Made by a program: the position numbers and the translations under genes
Part shown: positions 1 to 7,824 of the stretch, piece after piece
How the letters are laid out: every line of letters begins with the position of its first letter
How positions within the stretch are numbered: the stretch's first letter is position 1
NCBI GenBank assembly: GCA_963716925.1
Contig: CAVQUX010000010.1
Coordinates: 496,001 to 560,000 of the forward strand
Direction: 5' to 3'
DNA from: DAISKN01 sp963716925
GTDB taxonomy: Bacteria > Acidobacteriota > Vicinamibacteria > Marinacidobacterales > SMYC01
Length of the DNA stretch: 64,000 nt
Notes under the pieces: model-generated
The model's database searches: none
Seen by the model: the letters and a program-made list of their open reading frames with translations, nothing else
What the model was told of the DNA's origin: nothing

Positions 1-47
1 ATCGGAGGGCCGACGATGAGGAAATACATGGGGTCGAAGTAGAACAT
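1..47 (-). CDS. Start of a YugP-like zinc metallopeptidase (partial)
   Basis: Only the first 15-16 codons are inside the window; the gene continues beyond base 1. The reading MFYFDPMYFLIVGPP resembles the N-terminus of the YugP family (putative neutral zinc metallopeptidase), which opens with an aromatic/Asp-Pro motif followed by a membrane helix. The catalytic HExxH part is outside the window, so function cannot be verified. It lies just downstream of the PfkB kinase gene on the same strand, 32 bases away. The assignment is by N-terminal resemblance only. Confidence 0.4.
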   Translation of the reverse strand, partial: MFYFDPMYFLIVGPP

Positions 48-79
48 GAGCCCAGTTTAGCTCGTATTTCCCGCCCCCG

Positions 80-988
80 TCAGAGCGCCGCGAAGTCGGT
101 GAGCGTCTTGAACTCCTGATACCGCTGGTAGACCTCGTCTCGGCCGAGCCGTACGAGCCTCGCGGTACCGAGGTCCTCGACGCAGAACGACCCGAGGACG
201 CTGCCGAAGATGATCGCCTGCCGTACGGCCTGATCGTCCAGGCGTTCGCGCGTCGCCAGATAGCCCATGAAGCCGCCGGCGAAGCTGTCGCCGGCGCCCG
301 TGGGATCGACGGCGGTCTCCAGCGGAAACGATACGGTGGCGAACCGCTCGCTCTCCCGGAAGCAGAGGACCCCGTACTCGCCCCGTTTCACGACGAGAGT
401 CGACGGACCCATGGCGCGGATCCTCGCGGCGGCCTTCACCAGGTTGTGCTCCCCTCCGAGCTGCCGCGCTTCCTCGTCGTTGATCACGAGAACGTCGATC
501 TTCGAGAGCATTTCCCGAAGCTCATCGGGAGTGCGCTCGATCCAGTAGTTCATCGTGTCGGCGCCGATGAGCTTCGGAGAGCTCACCTGCTTCATCACCT
601 CCACCTGGAGCGTCGGGTGGATGTTCGCGAGGAATACCAGCGAAGAACGCCGGAAGTGCTCGGGAATCGTGGGCTGAAATTTCTCGAACACCCCGAGGTC
701 GGTGAAGAGCGTGGTCCGCTGCGTCAGGTCCTGGCTGTACTCCCCTCCCCAGCGGAACGTGGTTCCCCGGGCGGTCTCGAGCCCGGACAGGTCCACGGGC
801 CGGCCCTCGAAGATCGTCCGGTCGTCCTCGGTGAAATCGTCCCCCACCACCGCGACCACGTTGACCTGGGTGAAGAACGAGGCCGAGAGCGCGAAATAGG
901 TCGCGGCCCCTCCCAGGACCCGGTCCGCTTCCTTGGTCGGCGTCTTCAGAACGTCGAACGCTACCGAACCGACGACGAGAATCGACAT
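80..988 (-). CDS. PfkB-family carbohydrate/nucleoside kinase
   Basis: A ribokinase-fold kinase of about 302 residues. The start MSILVVGSVAFD gives the usual PfkB N-terminal strand, followed by the GG substrate-binding motif near residue 28. The C-terminal signature DPTGAGDSFAGG carries the catalytic Asp and the anion hole. The ATG at 988 is chosen because the open frame upstream runs through a hairpin-rich repeat and is Arg/Pro-rich. The gene follows MTA phosphorylase on the same strand, so its substrate could be a nucleoside or methylthioribose-related sugar. That link is inferred from position; the substrate of PfkB proteins cannot be read from the motif. The C-terminal domain is complete. 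Confidence 0.88.
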   Translation of the reverse strand: MSILVVGSVAFDVLKTPTKEADRVLGGAATYFALSASFFTQVNVVAVVGDDFTEDDRTIFEGRPVDLSGLETARGTTFRWGGEYSQDLTQRTTLFTDLGVFEKFQPTIPEHFRRSSLVFLANIHPTLQVEVMKQVSSPKLIGADTMNYWIERTPDELREMLSKIDVLVINDEEARQLGGEHNLVKAAARIRAMGPSTLVVKRGEYGVLCFRESERFATVSFPLETAVDPTGAGDSFAGGFMGYLATRERLDDQAVRQAIIFGSVLGSFCVEDLGTARLVRLGRDEVYQRYQEFKTLTDFAAL

Positions 989-989
989 C

Positions 990-1241
990 CTTAATGCTCG
1001 CCTCGCTCTTCGATCAATACGGTGGGGCCCCCCCACCGCTCTCGGCTGAGGGCTCCGCTCGGCTCGCTCCCCGCGCTCCTCGCGCGGGGAGGACGGCCGA
1101 ATCGTCCGCATTCGGGCTGCTTCGAGGGAATCAGATGTTGCCGGGCTTCTTCGAAGCTTCCCCCACGGCAAAATTCCCGCGGCTCCGCGCCTTCGGCGCG
1201 GCGGCTCCTCCCGGCCGGGCTCGCTCCGCTCGCACGGGATG
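990..1241. repeat. Dispersed hairpin-rich intergenic repeat, copy A
   Basis: The whole gap between mtnP and the PfkB kinase is GC-rich and contains three nested palindromes: around 1061-1099, 1174-1200 and 1206-1233. The same three blocks, in the same order when read on the other strand, occur at 54003-54140 (copy B). Examples are the shared segments at 1206-1233 and 54015-54042. No gene is credible here. It resembles a genome-specific REP/BIME-like element, or a structured leader of the kinase gene. No T-run follows the hairpins, so it is not a classical terminator. Confidence 0.75.
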
Positions 1242-1243
1242 CA

Positions 1244-2107
1244 TCACTTCACGTATTTCCCGATGATGGGCGCGAGGTCGCGCTTCACCTTCTCGGGAAT
1301 GTGGTCCGGACTGGTGATGATGGCGTTCTTCAGGGAATGCGCCTGGGGAGAGGGTACGTTCAGGTCGAGCGCCTTCACCGTTCGGGCGATGATCTTGTGC
1401 GCCGCCTCCGCGTTCTTGTGCAGGTTGGCGATGATCTGCTCCACCGTGACCGAGGCGTGGCTCACGTGCCAGCAATCGTAGTCGGTCACCAGCGCCAGCG
1501 TCGCGTAGCTCATCTCCGCCTCGCGGGCGAGCTTCGCCTCCTGCAGATTCGTCATGCCGATGACGTGGGCGCCCCAGGAGCGATAGAGCTCGGATTCCGC
1601 CAGCGTCGAGAACTGCGGTCCCTCGATGCAGACGTAGGTGCCGCCCCGGTGCGCCCGCGGCCCGGCATCCAGAGTGGCCTCGTAGAGAAGCTTCGAGAGC
1701 CGGGCGCAGAACGGATGCGAGAACTCGACGTGCGCGGCGATGCCGTTTCCGAAGAACGTCGAGATCCGCCCCCGGGTACGATCGATGAGCTGGTCGGGGA
1801 TGACCACGTCGAGCGGATGGATGTCCTCCTTGAGCGAGCCGACCGCGCTCGCGGAGATGATGTGCTCCACCCCGAGGAGCTTGAGACCGAAGATATTCGC
1901 CCGGAAATTGAGCTCGCTCGGAAGAATCCGATGTCCGACCCCGTGGCGGGCGAGGAACGCGACCGGCTTTCCCTCGAGCTTCCCGACGACGTACTTGTCC
2001 GACGGAGCTCCGAAGGGCGTTTCGAGGCGAACTTCCTCGACGTCCGCGAGGCCCTGCATCTGGTAGAGACCGCTTCCGCCGATGACGCCTATCTTCGCTT
2101 CCGCCAT
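1244..2107 (-). CDS. mtnP: S-methyl-5'-thioadenosine phosphorylase
   Basis: A cytosolic trimeric purine phosphorylase of 287 residues, the usual length. It cleaves methylthioadenosine with phosphate to adenine and 5-methylthioribose-1-phosphate in methionine salvage and polyamine by-product removal. Visible family features are IGVIGGSGLY at the N-terminus (phosphate-binding loop), LARHGVGH, the SASAVGSL stretch, and the GPQFST and MTNLQEAKLARE motifs in the second half. The latter belongs to the MTAP rather than the general PNP group. A PfkB kinase lies downstream on the same strand beyond a structured repeat. Stop and start are unambiguous. Confidence 0.95.
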   Translation of the reverse strand: MAEAKIGVIGGSGLYQMQGLADVEEVRLETPFGAPSDKYVVGKLEGKPVAFLARHGVGHRILPSELNFRANIFGLKLLGVEHIISASAVGSLKEDIHPLDVVIPDQLIDRTRGRISTFFGNGIAAHVEFSHPFCARLSKLLYEATLDAGPRAHRGGTYVCIEGPQFSTLAESELYRSWGAHVIGMTNLQEAKLAREAEMSYATLALVTDYDCWHVSHASVTVEQIIANLHKNAEAAHKIIARTVKALDLNVPSPQAHSLKNAIITSPDHIPEKVKRDLAPIIGKYVK

Positions 2108-2180
2108 GTCGTTACGACTCCTCCGGCTGTCGCGCGCGCAAACGCAACACTCTATACCGCCGCCCTCGCGGCTTGCAAGG

Positions 2181-2573
2181 TCACTTCTGTTTCAGCTCGA
2201 CGAGGACTCCGTGCGTCGACTTCGGATGGACGAAGGCGACGAGATGCCCCCCCGCTCCCGGCCGCGGCTTCTGGTCGATGAGCTTCGCCCCCTGCGCCGC
2301 GAAATCCGCGAGCGCCTTTTCGATGTCGTCGACCTCGAAGCAGATGTGGTGCATGCCCTCGCCGCGTTTTTCGAGGAACGACGCGACGGTCGAGATCGCG
2401 CCCAGAGGCTCCAGCAGCTCCAGGTTCCCCTCACCCACCGGAAGGAACAGAGCCTTCACCCCGAACTCAGGGAGCTCGTACGAAGCTCCCCTCTGGAGCC
2501 CGATAAGCCCCCCAAAGCGATTCGCCGCCTCTTCGAGGCTGCGGACTGCGATCCCGACGTGGTGGATCCTGAC
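2181..2573 (-). CDS. mce: Methylmalonyl-CoA epimerase domain
   Basis: A vicinal-oxygen-chelate (glyoxalase-fold) protein of about 130 residues that interconverts (S)- and (R)-methylmalonyl-CoA. The sequence begins VRIHHVGIAV, with the metal-binding His, followed by GMHHICFEVDD with the second His. The C-terminal HGVLVELKQK carries the Glu ligand. There is no good start codon at the domain boundary, because the Val is encoded by GTC. The frame is continuous upstream with the C-terminal part of MeaB, so the domain is either fused to MeaB or its start is obscured by an indel near 2655. The pairing with MeaB and an acyl-CoA dehydrogenase fits propionyl-CoA and branched-chain amino acid breakdown. 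Confidence 0.9.
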   Translation of the reverse strand, partial: VRIHHVGIAVRSLEEAANRFGGLIGLQRGASYELPEFGVKALFLPVGEGNLELLEPLGAISTVASFLEKRGEGMHHICFEVDDIEKALADFAAQGAKLIDQKPRPGAGGHLVAFVHPKSTHGVLVELKQK

Positions 2574-3330
2574 CCCCGTTCGCGAGCGCCGGCGACGGCG
2601 CTCTACCCTGTCCGCACGCTCGCCGCCGATCCTGAGGGCGTCGGTCAGGACCTCGGTCGACGCCCTCGGCGCGCGTGGCGATTGTTTTTCGAACCGGCCT
2701 GTCTTCGGCCACCGCGAGAAGGTCCTTCTCGAGAAGGTCCGCCCCGTCACGATCCGCCTTGTTCACCACCAGCACGTCGGCGATCTCGACGATTCCCGAC
2801 TTCGCGGCCTGGACCTCGTCACCGAGCCCCGGCGCGAGAACGAGCAAAGTCGCGTCGGCCGCGGCCGTGACTTCGACTTCGTCCTGGCCCGCCCCCACGG
2901 TCTCGAGCAGAATGACGTCCTTCCCCGCCGCTTCGAGGAGCAGCAAAGCCTCGGAAGCGGCGTCCGCGAGACCTCCTACGTGGCCGCGAGTCGCCATGCT
3001 GCGGATGAAGATCGAGGAATCGAGATCCATCCGCGCTCGATCTCCCAGAAGGGCCCCTCCCGTGCGAGGGGAAGTGGGGTCGATGGCGAGGATGGCCACC
3101 GTCTTTCCGTCGGCGCGGGCCTTTCGCGCGAGTGCGTCGGCGAGGGTGCTCTTGCCGACGCCGGGGGGCCCGGTGATGCCTACGATCGTGCCCGAGCCCG
3201 CACGGGTGGAAAGCCGCCTCAGGATCTCGGGTGCTTCCGGAGCCCGGTTCTCGACAAGAGTGAGAGCTCGCGCCAGGGCGCGAGCATCGCCGGTTCCAAG
3301 CCGCGTGAGGAGATCCTCGATGTCCAACAA
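2574..3330 (-). CDS. meaB: MeaB/ArgK-type GTPase for methylmalonyl-CoA mutase (frameshift near 2655)
   Basis: A G3E-family P-loop GTPase that gates cobalamin loading and protects methylmalonyl-CoA mutase. Seen are GITGPPGVGKSTL (Walker A), the DPTSPRTGGALLGDR and MATRGHVGG switch-type motifs, ETVGAGQDEVEV and NKAD (G4). Near position 2655 one extra base moves the frame. Correcting it gives ATRAEGVDEVLTDAL, then an Arg-rich stretch that enters the epimerase frame directly. The usual C-terminal dimerisation arm of about 50 residues is missing. The start is probably TTG at 3330, since no ATG or GTG is available just after the preceding stop. The mutase itself is not in the window. Confidence 0.85.
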
Positions 3331-3353
3331 CGAGTAGGACGATACCCGGCTTG

Positions 3354-4496
3354 TTACCCCTCGAGCAACTGCCGCGCTATGACCAGACGCTGGATTTCGG
3401 ACGTCCCTTCCCCGATGGTCGTCAGCTTCGCGTCCCGGTAATAACGCTCGGCGGGGTAGTCGCGGGTATAGCCGTAGCCGCCGAGGACTTGCACCGCGTC
3501 CTCGGCCGCCCGCACCGCGACCTCGCTCGCGAAAAGCTTCGCCATGGCGGCCTCTTTCGTCACTCGCTCTCCGCGATCCTTCAAGAAGGCAGCGCGCTGG
3601 ATCAGGAGTCGGGCGGCGTCGATTCCCGTCGCCATATCGGACAGTTTGAACTGGATCGCCTGGAAGGAGGAAATGGGTTTGCCGAACTGCTTTCTCTCCT
3701 TCGCGTAGTCCCGGGCACACTCGAAGCTCGCCTGGGCGATGCCGAGGGCGAGAGACGCGATGCCGATACGTCCCCCGTCGAGGATCTTCAGGGCGGCGAC
3801 GAAACCCTCGCCCTGCTCTCCGAGAAGATGGGACTTCGGGACCCGGCAGTTCTCGAACACCATCTCGGAGGTATCCGATGCGCGGTGACCGAGCTTCTTC
3901 TCTTTCTTTCCCGGCCGGAAGCCCGGAGTTCCCTTGGGAACGATGAAAGCGGAGATTCCGTGCTTCGCTTTCCCCTTGTCCGTCACCGCCATCGCCACGG
4001 CGACGTCGCAGACCGTTCCGTTGGTGGTGAAGGTCTTGCTGCCGTTGATGACCCATTCATCGCCGTCGAGAACGGCCGTGGTCTCCGTGCCGCCGGCGTC
4101 GCTCCCGGCGTTGGGCTCGGTGAGACTCCAGCCTCCGATCCACTTTCCCGAGGCCAGGGGCTTCAGGTATTGCTGCTTCTGCGCTTCCGTCCCTTGCTCG
4201 AAGATGTGGTTCGAGCAGAGGGAGATATGTCCCGAGACGGTGATACCCACCGACGCGTCCGCCCGGGCGAGCTCCTCGATGACGATGGCGTATTCGGCGT
4301 ATCGCATCCCCGCGCCGCCGTACCGTTCGGGGAAAATGACGCCGAGAAATCCGAGCTCTCCCAGCTTCCGGATCACCTCGGCGGGAAACCGCTCCTTCTC
4401 GTCCCATTCCGCGGCGAAAGGAACGATCTCCTTCTCCGCGAATTCGCGGAGCGCCCGGCGCAGCTCCTTCTGGTCATCGGTGTACTCGAAATCCAT
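3354..4496 (-). CDS. Acyl-CoA dehydrogenase
   Basis: A flavoprotein of about 380 residues that oxidises an acyl-CoA to the enoyl-CoA and passes electrons to ETF. The N-terminal alpha domain starts MDFEYTDDQKELRRALREF. The middle beta domain has SLTEPNAGSD (FAD/substrate contact). The C-terminal domain has QVLGGYGYTRDYPAERYYRDAK and IGEGTSEIQR, which includes the catalytic-Glu region. The ATG at 4496 follows a GAGGAG ribosome-binding site, and the upstream frame is not conserved. The next genes on the strand are meaB and mce, which suggests a short- or branched-chain acyl-CoA substrate; that is contextual. The gene is complete without frameshift. Confidence 0.93.
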   Translation of the reverse strand: MDFEYTDDQKELRRALREFAEKEIVPFAAEWDEKERFPAEVIRKLGELGFLGVIFPERYGGAGMRYAEYAIVIEELARADASVGITVSGHISLCSNHIFEQGTEAQKQQYLKPLASGKWIGGWSLTEPNAGSDAGGTETTAVLDGDEWVINGSKTFTTNGTVCDVAVAMAVTDKGKAKHGISAFIVPKGTPGFRPGKKEKKLGHRASDTSEMVFENCRVPKSHLLGEQGEGFVAALKILDGGRIGIASLALGIAQASFECARDYAKERKQFGKPISSFQAIQFKLSDMATGIDAARLLIQRAAFLKDRGERVTKEAAMAKLFASEVAVRAAEDAVQVLGGYGYTRDYPAERYYRDAKLTTIGEGTSEIQRLVIARQLLEG

Positions 4497-4692
4497 GGCT
4501 CCTCGTTCCAGAATCTCCATGTCTAATTGTAGTATCTGGATAGCGCCCGCGTCGTGCTTTTCTCGCACGGCGGGGCTTACCAAACGGTCGGTTCCGACGA
4601 CTGCGGTTCGATTCCCGTGAATGGCCGGAATCAGGCGGGTTTGGCGCCGCGGGAATGAAAGACTGTTAGCCACGTCCCGGACATTCAGTCAG

Positions 4693-5261
4693 CTATGTCC
4701 CAGGTTGCTTCACTGGCCGCCGTGCAGGACGCCCTGTGGCCGCAAGCGCCGCAGCTGCCGCAAGCTTGTGTTTGGCCTGCCAAGGCGGCCCGATCGATCG
4801 ACCCATCGCGTACAGGAAAGCGTTGACGTCCTCGCGGCCGAGCACCGCTGCCGCGTCGCGAAACACGCGCTCGCGGTCGTACCAATGCACGGACCAGCCG
4901 CGCGCCTCGGCTGCGGTCGCGAGGGCCTCGCGATACATGACGGAGTCGGCGACGGTCTGCGCGCGATTGTCGGCGATCCGCTCCTCGGTCGTCGGCGGAA
5001 GCTTGGGGCACGCGCGGATCGCGATGCTCGCAATCGGCACGGGCACCGCCGCGGCCAGCGCCTCGAGGCTCTCGCGCGCGCCGCGCGCGGCGGACGCTCG
5101 CACGCGCTCGACGAGCGCCACGGCGTCAGCGAGCGAAAGCGCCCGCGCTCCCGGGGTGTTCAGGTAACGGCCCACCGCCCACGACCCTTCGTGGTGATGC
5201 GGGTGCGTCGGCAGACCGCGATCGGTGAGGTCGATGCGCCGGCGATCGAGTCGTCGCTCAC
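4693..5261 (-). CDS. Conserved hypothetical protein, 5' end uncertain
   Basis: I do not recognise a named domain, but the reading from about 5240 to 4693 has a natural composition. It includes RIDLTDRGLPTHPHHHEG, a basic/Ala-rich helix, the stretch CPKLPPTTEERIADNRAQ, GWSVHWYDRERVFRDAA and GPPWQAKHKLAAAAALAA. The first secure start inside the frame is GTG at 5175, but the conserved-looking His-rich segment lies upstream of it. A GTG at 5261 joins the frame only if a one-base shift near 5240 is assumed. Alternatively the frame reaches an ATG at 5391, with a GAGGA site, through an in-frame TGA at 5284-5286. It is downstream of the SAP-domain gene on the same strand. Confidence 0.55.
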
Positions 5262-5401
5262 CCTCGTCCGGAGAACACCCGCTTCAGCGGCGGATCTCCT
5301 TCGTTTGCGCCGGCTTCGTCCGCGGCAAGCGGTTCGTCAGCTCCAGATTGGACAAGGATGGCACCGCCCGACGGCTCGCTGTCGGAGCCATTCCTCAGTT
5401 C

Positions 5402-5989
5402 TCACCGTCGCTTGGCCCGTGCTGCCCAGGCCTCGTAGGTCTTGGGCGCGTCCATGCGCTTCACCTCTGCCCAAGCCCGAACGGCGTCGCTCAGAGAGCC
5501 GCGCAGGTTATGCGCCATGAAGTCGGAAATGAAGTTGACGTAGCGCCCGTGCTCGACACGTAAAGGGCCCTGTTTCGTTTTGTTCAGCACGATCGCCTGT
5601 CTTACGAGATGGGCGTAGGTGATGTGCCTGCCGGCACTCAGCTGCTCTTCGCGCCAGCGGTTGAGCAGGTAGCGAGTGCCGGGCTTGCGCTTGAACCTTG
5701 GCTCCAGCTTCGCGGCCTCGCGATCGATGAAGTCCTTCGTCTCGCGATTGCTGGTGTAGTTCACGACGCGAAGCTCCAGGCTCAGGCCCTTGTCCACGTC
5801 CTTCACACGCGCCTTGGTCAACTCACGCTTGACGAATGTCTTCACCTCGCGGTTACGGATGAAATGCCGGATCGCTTTCTCAAGCTCGTCTTTGCGCAGC
5901 CTGCTCGCCGACGGCACGCCGATGCGCGTCGCGAAGTCCTTCAGTTCGGTAGCGTACCAGTAGCCGTTTTCGAACTGACTCTCTGTCAT
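5402..5989 (-). CDS. SAP-domain protein of unknown function
   Basis: A protein of about 195 residues rich in Lys and Arg. The N-terminal region, YWYATELKDFATRIGVP followed by SASRLRKDELEKAI, has the two-helix pattern of a SAP domain, a motif that often binds DNA or RNA. The rest is helical and basic without catalytic motifs I can name. ATG at 5989 (MTESQFENGYW) is preferred because the SAP region follows at once; a GTG at 6028 would add 13 residues. It lies in a stretch with more A/T and lower coding bias than the surrounding genes. A nucleic-acid-binding role is inferred from the domain only. Confidence 0.7.
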   Translation of the reverse strand: MTESQFENGYWYATELKDFATRIGVPSASRLRKDELEKAIRHFIRNREVKTFVKRELTKARVKDVDKGLSLELRVVNYTSNRETKDFIDREAAKLEPRFKRKPGTRYLLNRWREEQLSAGRHITYAHLVRQAIVLNKTKQGPLRVEHGRYVNFISDFMAHNLRGSLSDAVRAWAEVKRMDAPKTYEAWAARAKRR

Positions 5990-6319
5990 TGACTCGCTGA
6001 GTCCGGCAGGCTTGCGCACGTCACTCACATTGTGTTGCCCCGACCTGGTTACGATGGATTCGGTGCCAAGCTCCTCGATGCCCCCCTACTGCCTGGCGGT
6101 GCGCCAGCGAGGCCAGCTCCTCGCTCACATCCAGAACACCCACCACCAATACAATCTTCCGACTCCCAGGGCTCGCATCAACTACCGGTGCAATCGGGAG
6201 GGCATCGCCGAGCAGTTCTCCGATCCTGCGGTTTTCGAGAGCGTCTCCTCCGACATTGAGCTGTTGACACACGGCGGCCTGATAGGTGTTGGGCCGCCGA
6301 TTGCCAAGCACCACCCTCT
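5990..6319. other. Intergenic stretch without a convincing gene
   Basis: About 330 bases between the SAP-domain gene and the Cache-domain gene. A minus-strand frame is open across 6021-6392 but overlaps the 3' end of the Cache gene, has no ribosome-binding site and matches no family I know. Base composition is nearer 55% GC by eye than the surrounding two-thirds. It could hold a decayed gene. I see no tRNA, terminator or repeat. Confidence 0.5.
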
Positions 6320-6796
6320 CTACTCCGGATAAAAGCCCGCTCCGATGATGCCGGGGGTTCCTTCGATATTGACCCCCTTCACGTAGCTCCATTTCCGGGA
6401 AGGTTCAGTCCGTCCAGGCTTAGGGAACATGTAATCGACCCAGCCAGAGCCCTTGGATTGGACCACCCTCAGGAACTCATCATGGAACGCTTTTCCGTTC
6501 GCGTCTTTCTCGCCACGTGGATTGGTGCCTTCTCGTTTTGGGAAAGCGGGGTTCAGCAATACATTGAGGTTTTGGTCGTAGGCGAATAGATAGGTGTTAT
6601 CGAACCACCACTCGCTATTCCGCTTCCGGAACTCAGCGAAGCCGGCTCTGCCCCGACTTTCAACTAGCGCAGCGGCTTTCTCGACCATCGCTTCGATTTG
6701 TTTCGCCTCCTTTGAAGCTGGCGGAGACTGGGACCAACTTGCAGGACTAGCCATGAACATCGCTACTGCAATGAACGTGGCGACTTGCTTGAACAT
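6320..6796 (-). CDS. Secreted single Cache-domain sensor-like protein
   Basis: A protein of about 158 residues with a signal peptide (MFKQVATFIAVAMFMASPAS, cleavage near SWS-QS). A compact domain follows with the pattern of the periplasmic single-Cache (Cache_2) fold: a long N-terminal helix, WWFDNTYLFAYDQNLNVLLN, a central DANGKAFHDEFL, and a final YVKGVNIEGTPGIIGAGFYP. Such domains usually sit in chemoreceptors or kinases and bind small ligands. Here there is no transmembrane or output domain, so it is a free periplasmic protein. The ATG at 6796 is chosen for the AAGGAG site 6 bases upstream. Codon use is less GC-biased than in the neighbours, which suggests transfer. Confidence 0.75.
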   Translation of the reverse strand: MFKQVATFIAVAMFMASPASWSQSPPASKEAKQIEAMVEKAAALVESRGRAGFAEFRKRNSEWWFDNTYLFAYDQNLNVLLNPAFPKREGTNPRGEKDANGKAFHDEFLRVVQSKGSGWVDYMFPKPGRTEPSRKWSYVKGVNIEGTPGIIGAGFYPE

Positions 6797-7074
6797 ACTT
6801 CTCTCCTTGGGCACTAGCCGCGCTCGAGCGGGTTGCGCCGTCCTCTCCGTCGCGACGCGTCATTCTTCGCGGGAGCAGCGTACTAGGAGTATGTACCCTG
6901 CGGCAAATTGACTAGGGCAGACGCCCCATGCGGAGTAACTCGTCCCAAACCATCCACCAAAACGGATCAACCCGACTCGGATTCCTCGCAAGTCCCGGAC
7001 TCAGGACCGGATTTTGAGGGGTTCGACGCTTTGTATCTTCTATGCGTTACAGAGGAGTATCGTACGGTGGATTC
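6797..7074. other. Divergent intergenic region
   Basis: Nothing gene-like lies between the divergent Cache and mtgA genes. The sequence is comparatively A/T-rich, as expected for promoters of both genes, but I see no clear paired -35/-10 boxes. The mtgA start has a GAGGAG about 17 bases upstream and a closer GGTGGA. Confidence 0.4.
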
Positions 7075-7824
7075 ATGAGCAAGAAGAAGCTCGCGGCTCT
7101 GGCGTTCGCCACCCTCGTCCTCGCAGTCCCGGCCTACGCCGCGTGGATCTGGTATCGCCTCCCCGACGTGGAGTTCCTGAAGCGCCAGAACCCCAAGGAG
7201 ACCGCGCTCATGCGGGAGCGGGGCAAGAGGCGTGTCCAGCAATGGGTCCCGCTCGACCGGATCTCCAAACCTCTGGTCGACGCCGTCCTCATGGGCGAGG
7301 ACGCCGGTTTTTTCGGCCACGAGGGCTTCGACCTCCACGAGATCCGTCTCGCGTTCGAGCGCAACTGGGAGGAGGGCCGCACCGTGCGGGGAGCTTCGAC
7401 CATCACCCAGCAGCTCGCGAAGAACCTTTTCCTTTCGACCGAGCGGAGCTATGGAAGGAAGCTCGAGGAGGCCCTCCTGGCGCGCCGCCTCGAGAAGGCG
7501 CTCTCGAAGAAGCGCATTCTCGAGATCTACCTGAACGTCATCGAATGGGGAGACGGAATCTACGGCGTCGAGGCCGCGTCCCTGGACGTCTTCGGGAAGT
7601 CCGCCGCGACCCTCGACGCCGCGGAAGGAGCCCTCCTCGCGGCGATGATCCCGAGTCCGCTAAGGCTCCAGCCCTGCGATCGGCCGAAGTCGGTCCGCAA
7701 CCGCCAGGAGCGCATCCTGCGGTGGATGCGCCGCGCCGAGCGGCTGACGGAAGAAGAGTACCAGGCCGCTCTCGCCGAGCGGCTCTGGCTCAGAGAGTGC
7801 GGGTCATTTCCTCCCGAAGGGTAG
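7075..7824 (+). CDS. mtgA: Monofunctional biosynthetic peptidoglycan glycosyltransferase
   Basis: An inner-membrane GT51 enzyme of about 249 residues that polymerises lipid II into glycan strands. An N-terminal membrane anchor (LAALAFATLVLAVPAYAAWIW) is followed by the GT51 motifs: GEDAGFFGHEGFD with the catalytic Glu, GASTITQQLAKNLFLS, and RKLEEALLARRLEKALSKKRILEIYLN-type helix segments with the second Glu. There is no transpeptidase domain, so it is the monofunctional type. ATG at 7075 is preferred over an upstream ATG at 7042 because it sits directly before the basic n-region of the anchor. Its last 35 bases overlap the convergent amidohydrolase gene. Confidence 0.93.
   Translation: MSKKKLAALAFATLVLAVPAYAAWIWYRLPDVEFLKRQNPKETALMRERGKRRVQQWVPLDRISKPLVDAVLMGEDAGFFGHEGFDLHEIRLAFERNWEEGRTVRGASTITQQLAKNLFLSTERSYGRKLEEALLARRLEKALSKKRILEIYLNVIEWGDGIYGVEAASLDVFGKSAATLDAAEGALLAAMIPSPLRLQPCDRPKSVRNRQERILRWMRRAERLTEEEYQAALAERLWLRECGSFPPEG

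Noticed and set aside
990..1241. CRISPR array or intrinsic terminator
   Set aside because: There are no equal-length repeats with unique spacers, and no T-run follows the hairpins. The match with 54003-54140 points to a dispersed repeat instead.
2600..2700. Programmed ribosomal frameshift in meaB
   Set aside because: There is no slippery heptamer, and many unrelated genes in the window show the same kind of indel.
4550..4640. tRNA-like segment with ggttcgattcc
   Set aside because: The T-loop-like bases are present, but flanking arms do not pair into a cloverleaf and no anticodon or acceptor stem could be built.
5284..5391. Separate 35-codon gene before the hypothetical protein
   Set aside because: It is in the same frame as the following protein up to a TGA. 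It more likely represents that gene's interrupted 5' end or leader than an independent gene.
6021..6392. Minus-strand open frame between the SAP and Cache genes
   Set aside because: It overlaps the 3' end of the Cache gene, lacks a ribosome-binding site and shows no known domain. It was left as a possible remnant only.
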